Positions 10,402 to 18,400 of a DNA stretch of 64,000 bases are shown here, piece after piece. Each line of letters begins with the position of its first letter. Within the stretch, counting starts at the first letter, position 1. A program made the translations under genes and the position numbers. A model generated the notes under the pieces. It ran no database searches. It was not told where the DNA came from and was given only the letters and a program-made list of their open reading frames with translations. Where the stretch lies: NCBI GenBank assembly GCA_016699675.1, contig CP064985.1, positions 1,178,001 through 1,242,000 of the forward strand. The letters are read 5' to 3'. This DNA is from Austwickia sp. (GTDB lineage: Bacteria; Actinomycetota; Actinomycetes; Actinomycetales; Dermatophilaceae).

Positions 10402-11352
10402 TCAGTCGCCCGCCGGGCCGCCCACCGACTCCTTGTCCGCCGGATTGCCGCCACTGATCTGCCGCCCCGACAGCCAGATGCCACACCCGATAACGGCACC
10501 GCCGAGCAGGTGGTACCAGGCCAATCGTTCCCCTACGAACAGGAACGCCAGGGCCGCCCCGAACACGGGCATCAGGTGGATGAACTGCCCGGCCCGCGAG
10601 GCGCCCATCAGCTCCACGCCGCGGTTGAAGCAGAAGAACGAAACGATGGAGGGGATGACCCCGACGTACGCGACCGCCGCCAGCGCCCCCGGCGTCGCCC
10701 GCACCGCCCGCCCCCCGGCCAGCTCGGCCGCCGCGAACGGCGCCACCATGAGCGCCCCCAGCCCGAACGTCGTCACCAGCAGCGTCAGCGGCCGGACCGC
10801 CGGTTTGTCGCGCAGCACGACGGTGTAGACGGCGTACGCCGCGACGGCCGCCAGGATCCAGGCATCCCCGGCGTTGGCCGACAAACCCGCGCCGCCGATC
10901 ACCCGCCCCTGGGAGACCACGAGCCACACGCCGAGCAGCGAGACGACCAGCCCGGCGAGCTGCGCCAGGTGCGGCCGCTCCCGGTGCGCGGCGAGCGTCA
11001 GGAGCACGATGAGGACGGGGCACACCGACTGCAACAGCACCCCGTTCACGACCGTGGTGGTCTCCAGCCCCCGGTAGACGAACGTGTTGAAGATGGCGAT
11101 CCCGGTCACCGCCAACACCAGCACGGTCTTCCAGCGCGCCCGCAACTCGCCGGTGTCCGCCCGCACCCCCCGCCACGCCAACGGCGTCAGCAGCGCCGTC
11201 GCGATCGTCCAACGCAGGAAGGACAGTTGGATCGGGGGGACGGTTCCGCCGACCAGTCGCCCCACCACGAAGTTGCCCGACCAGCCGAGGATGGCCAGGC
11301 ACAACAGGAGGGGCGCCGAGGCGTAGAGGCGGTGGATCGGCGACGGACTCAC
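10402..11352 (-). CDS. EamA/DMT-family membrane transporter
   Basis: About 316 residues with ten predicted membrane helices in two EamA repeats (first near ILGWSGNFVVGRLVGGTVPP, second near WILAAVAAYAVYTVVLRDKP). Members export or import amino acids and other small metabolites, and the substrate cannot be read from sequence. Start is uncertain: GTG 11352 (SPSPIHRLYAS) gives a normal N terminus, while ATG 11391 would overlap the divergent gene's ATG. Likely shares a divergent promoter with the SRPBCC gene at 11390. Confidence 0.82.
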   Translation of the reverse strand: MSPSPIHRLYASAPLLLCLAILGWSGNFVVGRLVGGTVPPIQLSFLRWTIATALLTPLAWRGVRADTGELRARWKTVLVLAVTGIAIFNTFVYRGLETTTVVNGVLLQSVCPVLIVLLTLAAHRERPHLAQLAGLVVSLLGVWLVVSQGRVIGGAGLSANAGDAWILAAVAAYAVYTVVLRDKPAVRPLTLLVTTFGLGALMVAPFAAAELAGGRAVRATPGALAAVAYVGVIPSIVSFFCFNRGVELMGASRAGQFIHLMPVFGAALAFLFVGERLAWYHLLGGAVIGCGIWLSGRQISGGNPADKESVGGPAGD

Positions 11353-11389
11353 GGCCGCCACGTTAAGGCACGCGGATAGCCTGGTCGCC

Positions 11390-11857
11390 ATGACGAGCCC
11401 CGCGACGCGCAGCGTCGAACGCCTCATCCACGCCGACTCCGATCTCATCTTCGACGTCATCGCCAACCCGTTCCGGCACGCCGACTTCGACGGCTCTGGG
11501 ATGGTCAAGGGCACCCCGCACGGGCCGGGACGGCTCGCCCCCGGCGTCCGCTTCACGATGGCCCAGAAGGTGGGGCCGTTCCCGTACCGCTCGGTGAACG
11601 ACGTGGTCGAGTTCGAGGAGGGCCGCCGCATCGCGTGGGCCACCTCCAGCGAGCTCGCCGGCCGACGCGTCGCGGGCGGACAGATCTGGCGGTACGAGGT
11701 CGAGCCGCGCGAGGACGGCACGCTGGTGCGGGAGTCCTACGACCTGTCGCAGGCCGGTGTCGTCGGGCCGATCATGGAGCGGACCGGCCAGGCCGCGCGG
11801 TACGAGAAGGCCATGGCGGCCACCCTCGAACGCCTCGCCAAGCTGGTCGAGAACTAA
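11390..11857 (+). CDS. SRPBCC-family protein (dimerisation/transport-like)
   Basis: A 155-residue SRPBCC-fold protein: RLIHADSDLIFDVIANPFRHADFDGSG matches the usual first helix pair and strand, followed by beta strands (RIAWATSSE, IWRYEVEPRED) and a long C-terminal helix (QAARYEKAMAATLERLAKL). Such proteins bind hydrophobic ligands, and no active site is evident. ATG at 11390 overlaps the alternative minus-strand start of the transporter, so the divergent promoters must lie inside one of the coding ends or the transporter starts lower. Confidence 0.75.
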   Translation: MTSPATRSVERLIHADSDLIFDVIANPFRHADFDGSGMVKGTPHGPGRLAPGVRFTMAQKVGPFPYRSVNDVVEFEEGRRIAWATSSELAGRRVAGGQIWRYEVEPREDGTLVRESYDLSQAGVVGPIMERTGQAARYEKAMAATLERLAKLVEN

Positions 11858-11869
11858 CCCCGCCGGACC

Positions 11870-12433
11870 TCAGTCCCAGCGGAGCTGCGGGTCGACCACG
11901 ACGGGGAAGTTCACCGAATTCGCGACGAAGCAGCGCTCGTGCGCTTCCTCGTGGGCGAGTAGCGCCCGCGCCTGCACATCGGGAGAGGGGGGCGCATCGG
12001 GAGAGCGGGGCGCGTCGCCAGCCTCGCGCGCGTCGGCCGCGTCACCCCCCTCGTTCGAGGCCGCCAGGGTGACGACCGGACGCAGCGCGACCCGCTCGAA
12101 CCGGCCGCCGCCCGAGGCGTCCGTCACCATCACCCCGTGGGCGCGATCCTCGTACGCCGTGACGACCACGCCCGAGGCCGCGGCCAGGTGCAGGTACCAC
12201 AACATGTGGCATTGACTCAGCGCCGCGACCAGCAGCTGCTCCGGGTTCCACCGCGTCGGATCGCCCCGGAACGCCGGGTCCGCGCTGCCCAGGAGCACGG
12301 GCGGCCCGCCCGGCAGGCCCGCGGCGGCGGTCACCTCGTGGTCGCGGCCGTACCCGGCGTACGTCGTGGTCCCCGGGCCGCGGTTCCCGGTCCAGGTCAC
12401 CACGACGTCGTAGGTGTGCCGATGACCAGCCAT
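11870..12433 (-). CDS. OsmC/Ohr-family peroxiredoxin-like protein
   Basis: A 187-residue OsmC-fold protein with the paired redox Cys expected for the family: LSQCHMLWYL (near residue 78) and HERCFVANSVNFPV (near 170). It reduces organic hydroperoxides using dithiol donors in characterised relatives. A low-complexity acidic/Pro-Ser insert at residues 130-155 is unusual. Its ATG (12433-12431) overlaps the stop of the giant glucan synthase gene (TGATG), so it is translated downstream of it. Confidence 0.85.
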   Translation of the reverse strand: MAGHRHTYDVVVTWTGNRGPGTTTYAGYGRDHEVTAAAGLPGGPPVLLGSADPAFRGDPTRWNPEQLLVAALSQCHMLWYLHLAAASGVVVTAYEDRAHGVMVTDASGGGRFERVALRPVVTLAASNEGGDAADAREAGDAPRSPDAPPSPDVQARALLAHEEAHERCFVANSVNFPVVVDPQLRWD

Positions 12434-15400
12434 CACTCGTCCCCGTCCGGGCCCTCCTCCAGGCGCCGCAGCACGGCCTCCAGCTCGGGGGCGTGTTCCA
12501 GCAGGACCGTCACCTTGTGGGTCTCGCCGTCGTCCACGAGCTGCACGGTGCGCGACCCGGCCCGCCGTACGCCGTCGACCTCGATCGCCGTCACCCGCCG
12601 CGGGGCCTGGCCCTTGGCGTCGATGGTGATCTCGTACGTCGCGCCGCCATGCCGGTAGGTGACACTGGCCGTCGTCCAGGCGCCCGGCAGGCTCGGGTCG
12701 AGGACCAGGCGGTCCTCCATCCGCCGCACGCCGAGGATGCCTTCGAGCCCGGCCCGGAACATCCAGCCGGAGCTGCCCGTGTACCAGGTCCAGCCGCCGC
12801 GCCCGACGTACGGTTCGACGGAGTAGACGTCCGCGGCGATGACGTACGGCTCGGTGCGGTAGACGTCCGCCGCGTCCCCGTCGAGGGCGTGATTGATGGG
12901 GTTGATCAGCGAGAACAGCTCGCCCGCCCGGTCCTGCCGCCCCAGGGCGGCGTTGGCGAAGATCGACCAGAGGGCGCCGTGCGTGTATTGCCCGCCGTTC
13001 TCCCTGACGCCCGGCGGGTAGGCCCGCACGTAGCCCGGGTCGGGGTCGGAGGTCTCGAACGGGGGCGTGAACAGGCGGGCGACCTTCTCTTCGGTCATGA
13101 TCAGGTGCTCGTCGACCTGCCGCATCGCGCTCAACGCGCGCTCCGGCTTGGCCGCGCCGGACAGCGCCGCCCAGCTCTGGGCGATGGCGTCGATGCGGCA
13201 TTCGGTGCGGGCCTTCGACCCCAGCGGGGTGCCGTCGTCGAAGTAGCCGCGCCGGTACCAGTCGCCGTCCCAGCCGTGCCCCTCCAGTGCTTCCAGGAGT
13301 TTGCGCTGGTAGGCCTTCGCGTGCTCGGCGAGCTGCGGGGCCCGCTCCGAGAGCGTCGGCATGATGTCGGAGATCGTCTTGTGCAGGAACCAGCCCAGCC
13401 AGACGCTCTCGCCCTTGCCGCGCTCGCCGACGCGGTTCATCCCGTCGTTCCAGTCGCCGCAGCCCATCAGCGGCAGGCCGTGCACGCCCGCCGTGAAGGC
13501 GCGCTGCAGCGCAAGGATGACGTGATCCTGCAGCGAGGCGGTGCGCCGCGACCGCTCCGGGGTGAAGAAGTTCTCGTGCTGGTCGTCCTCGAGGGTCGGG
13601 CCGACGAGGAAGGGGACCTGCTCGTCCAGCACGGCGACGTCGCCGGTCACCCGCAGGTAGTGCGCCGTCGCGTGGACGAGCCAGACGACGTCGTCGGAGA
13701 TGCGGGTCCGTACGCCGGCGCCGGTGGCCGGCAGCCACCAGTGCTGCACGTCGCCCTCGACGAACTGGCGCGACGCGGCACGCAGCAGGTGCTCCCGCGC
13801 CGGGCCCGGGTCGACGAGGAGCGTCGCCATCGAGTCCTGCAGCTGGTCGCGGAAGCCGTAGGCACCGGACGTCTGGTAGTAGCCCGACCGCGCGAACAGC
13901 CGGCAGGCCAGGGTCTGATAGAGCAGCCAGCCGTTCATCATGAGGTCGAACGCGCGGTCCGGGGTGCGCACCGCGACCTTGCCGAGCCGGTGCCGCCAGC
14001 TCGCCCGCACCGTCTCCAGCGTCTCGCCGGGGTCGGCGGCGCGGTAGGCCTGCACCAGTCGCCGGGCGCCGTCGGCGTCGGTGGCGGCGCACATCGTCAT
14101 CGGCACGGACAGCGTCTCGCCCGCCCCGATCGTGAAGGTGCCCTGCAGCGCGGCGCACGGGTCGAACCCGGCGCCGACCCGGCCGGCCAGCTTCTCGCCG
14201 AGCATCACGGCCCGCGGGGCCGTCAGGTCGCCGTGCAGCCCGAGGACCTCGCGCCGGGCGGCGGTCAGTGAATCCTGGCGCCCGCCCATGTCGAAGGCGA
14301 CGACCTGGTCCGCGAACGCCGTACTCCACGGGTTACGCACGAACAGCGCACCGGTGGCCCGGTCGACCTCGGTGAGCAGGTGCCGCGGCCCGTCGTCGCG
14401 CTTGAAGCCGAGGAGCAGGTCGGCGTACGACGTGATCGTGACCGTCCGCGCCGTGCCGGTGGCGTTGCGGATCTTGAGCCAGGACACCTTGACGGGGTCG
14501 TCGCCCGCGACGTACTGGGTCAGGTCCAGCTCCAGCCCGGCCCGGTGGTGCCGGTAGCGGGTGTAGCCGAACCCGTGGTGGACGACGTGCCGGCCGGTGC
14601 CGATCGCCCCCGCCATCGGCGAGAGCACGGTGCCGGACTCGTCGTCGCGGACGTAGACGACCTCGCAAACGGGGGCGCTGACCGGGTCGTTGCCCCACGG
14701 CGTGATCTGGTTGTCCCGGCTGTTGCGCCACCAGGTGTAGCCGGCCCCCTCGGCCGTGGCGTGGAAGCCGAACGTCGGGTTGGCCACGACGTTGGTCCAC
14801 GGCGCCGGGGTGTGCCGGCCCTCCTCCAGGACCGTGACGTATTCGCTGCCGTCGGCGGCGAACCCGCCGTAGCTGTTGAAGAACAGCAGCGGGTCCGGGA
14901 CGGGGGTCGGCGGGATCTCGGGCGCGGGGCGCCGGGCCGGGCTTGCCGCGGACCGCGCGGCGGGCAGGACCGCCGGCAGGGCGGCGGGACGCGCGGTGGC
15001 GCCCGTCCCTGCGCCAACCGCCCTGGTCTCGGTGGCGGGCTCCGCGGGCAGCGTCGCCGACGCCGCGAGCGGGAGCTGCGCGGCGAGGTCGCCGCGGCGC
15101 GCGTCGAGGACGACCCGGGCGGCCGCCGTCAGCGAGGCGAGCACCTCTGGGTCGGTCTGGTCGGCACGCAGCAGGAAGATGCGCCCGGTCGAGTCCGGCG
15201 ACCCGGTCCGCGGCTGGATCGACACCACCAGGTGTTCCAGGCGCTGCTGCAGGTCCTCGGCGTAGCTCGTGGAGTGCAGGTTGACGACCACGAGGTCGAC
15301 CGCGAACCGGCGCAGCCGCCAGAACTCGAACGCCCGGACCATCTGCCGCACCAGCGGCAGCTCGCTGCCGTCGGCGATGTTGACCAGCACGATCGGCAGG

Positions 15401-18400
15401 TCGCCGGAGATCCCCAACGGCCACAGCGAGCTCTGCGGCGCGGCCGAGCGGATCATCAGCTGCTCGTCGGGACGCAGCACTGGGTGCGGGTAGAGCACGT
15501 GCCCGGCGAGCGTCTGGAACTGGTCGGCCTCGTCGGCCGCCACACCCAGGTAGCGCAGCTGGATCTGGGCCTCGGTCCAGCCCAGCGAGGCGATGCGCTC
15601 GTACGCCGAGGTCTGTCGGTGCTGATCCAGCAGCCGGACCAGGTCTTCCCGGGTGGCCGCCGCAGCGGTCCACAGGAACACCCGGACCCGCCCGCCGGGC
15701 GGCACCGAGACGCGCTGGCCCAGCGCGGCGATCGGGTCGAGGGTGTAGCCGAGGGCCTCCGGGTCGTCGGCGCCGACGGCGCGACCGTCGCTGTAGGGCC
15801 AGCCGTTCTCCATCGCGGCCGGCGCGCGGGTGCTGCCGCCGCGGCCGAGGAACGCTCGGCGGTTGGTCTGCGGCACCAGCGGCCCCACCTCGGGGGCCTC
15901 CACCACGCTCGCCGCGTCGGGGGTGCCCCGCCGGGCCAGCGGGGTCTCCACGACGAGCATGTGGCCCAGCCAGACATTGGGAGCCCCCGAGGCGCGCGGC
16001 CGACGGTAGGCGATGATCGCGCCGAGGCCCGGGTCGTACTCCGTGTGCACGAACATCCGGCTGAACACCGGGTGGGCGTCGTCGTCGGCAGCGGCGCCCA
16101 GCACGAGCTCGGCGTAGCTGGCCAGCGTGATCGTGCGGGCGTCGTCGCCCTCGTTGGTCAACGTCACCCGGCGTACGGCGACGTCCGACTCCGGCGACAC
16201 GCGCCAGTCGAGGATCGACGTGATCGTGCCGCGATGCCGCCGGTAGATCGCGCTGTCCTGGTTGAACCGCACCTCGTATTCGCCGGTGGCGCCGCGGACC
16301 GGCATGCCGGTCGCGGACCAGTACCGGCCCGTCTCGTCGTCGCGCAGGTAGACGAAGTCGCCGAGCTGCTCGGTGCTGCGGTCGACCCGCCAGCGGGTGA
16401 GCGCGTTGCCGTTCCAACGCAGTTGGCTGCCGCCCGCCGGGGTGAGCGTGAGGGAGAGCCGGCCGTTGGACAGGTGGTGCACGGCCGGGGAGAAGGCCGA
16501 GCTGCCGATGTAGGCGCGCTCGGTCGGCGCCATCATCGCGTCGCGGCCGGTCCGCAGTCCCTGCTCGCGGGTCTTCTTCGGGGACACCGGCACATAGCGC
16601 GGCGCCCGCTCCTGCAGCAGCAGCTCGCAGGCCGCGATCATCGGCTCGGCGTGGAACCGCTCCCGCATCAGCCCGTCGTGGACGGCGTTGTGGATCGCGA
16701 GCAGGGTCATGCCGTGGTGGTGGGCCATGTAGCACTGCACGACGGCGTACTTCTCGCCCTGCGGCAGGCGCGCCCCGGTGAAGTCGACGGCCTCGTAGAA
16801 GCCGAACGGCCCACGCGCCCCGAGGCCCCGCAGCCGGTCGTAGTTCGCCGCGGCGTCGCCGGGGTCGACCATCGCGGCGAGGCCGGTGGCGTACGGCGCG
16901 ATGACGAGATTGTCCGAGAGCCCGCGCACCAGGCCGAGGTCGGGGACGCCGAACGGGCTGTATTGGTAGGTGTGCTGCGGGTCGCGGGCGTTGTACGCCG
17001 ACTCCGAAATGCCCCACGGGATGTCGAAGCGGGACGCGTAGCTCATCTGCGCCCGCACGACCAGCCGCATCGTCTTGGCGAGCAGGCCGGTCGAGGGCTG
17101 GCGCATGACGAGGCCGGGCATCAGGTACTCGAACATCGAGCCCGACCAGGACGCGAGCGCCGCGCCGCCGCCGGCCGCGCACAGCGGCCGCCCGAGCATG
17201 ACCCAGTGGCGGGTCTTGACGTCGCCCTTGGCGATGGCGAAGAAGCTGGCCAGCCGCGCCTCGGAGGCGAGCAGGTCGTAGCAGCTGTCGTCCAGCTGCG
17301 CGTCGGGCACGTGGTAGCCGATCGAGAGCAGGCCGCGGCGCGGGTCGACGAGGAACTTGAAGTCGTGTGCGTTGGCCAGCTCGGTGCAGCGGCGGGCGAT
17401 GTCCATGAGCCGCCCGTCGAGCGCGGACCGCTCGCCGTCGGGCAGCCGGTCGGCGCGCAGGCCGACCACCGCGCGGGCCACGGCCTGCGCCCAGGCGGTG
17501 GGGGTGCCCGCCCCGGCCGGGTCGTGCGGGTCGCCGGTGCGGTGGTCCGGGTCGGTCGCGCCGACGACCTCGACGAGCGCGGTGGCCATGTCGGCCGCCC
17601 GGGCCAGGTTGACCTCGCCGTCGGAGCCGGGCTCCAGGGCCCGCTCCACGGTCGAGACGGCCTCCTCGATGCGGGCGATGCCGGGCGCGCCGATGCGACG
17701 TACGGTCTCTTGCTCCTCCAGCACCTGCCGCAGGACGCCGAGCGTGTCGCGGACGCCCTCGACGCGGTCCACGCCGGGGGTCTTGATGCCGCCGACCCAG
17801 TCCAGGCAGGACTGGCGCAGCGCGATGAGGTGGCCGGCGAAGTTGCCGGAGTCGACGGAGGAGACGTACGCCGGGGGCAGCGGGACGAGGCTCTGGGTGT
17901 CGTACCAGTTGAGCAGGTGCCCCTTGTGCTTCTCCAGCCGGTCGACGGTCTCCAGCGTGCCCTCGATGCGGGTCACGGCCTCCTCCGCGCCGATCCAGCC
18001 GTTGTCGGCCGCGGCCACGCAGACGAGCATGTAGAGCCCGATGTTGGTCGGGGAGGTGCGGTGCGCCACGACCGGGACCGGCGCCTCCTGGAAGTTGTCC
18101 GGCGGCAGGTGGTTCTCGCTCGGGCCCACGAAGGTCTCGAAGAAGTGCCAGGTCCGGCGGGCGACCAGCCGCAGCGAGCGCAGGTCGTCGGGCGAGGCGT
18201 GCAGGTCGGTCGAGGAGTGCGGGCGGCTGATGAGCCAGGCCACCAGGGGCGCCGCGAGCCAGGCCAGGACCAGCGGAGCGGCCACGAGCAGCGACCACGG
18301 GCCGCGCCAGATCGCCACGGCGAGCAGGATGAACGCCGGGATCAGGCCGACCGCCATGGCGCGGGTGAAGAACCGCAACGTGTTCTTGTTCGCGGCCGCG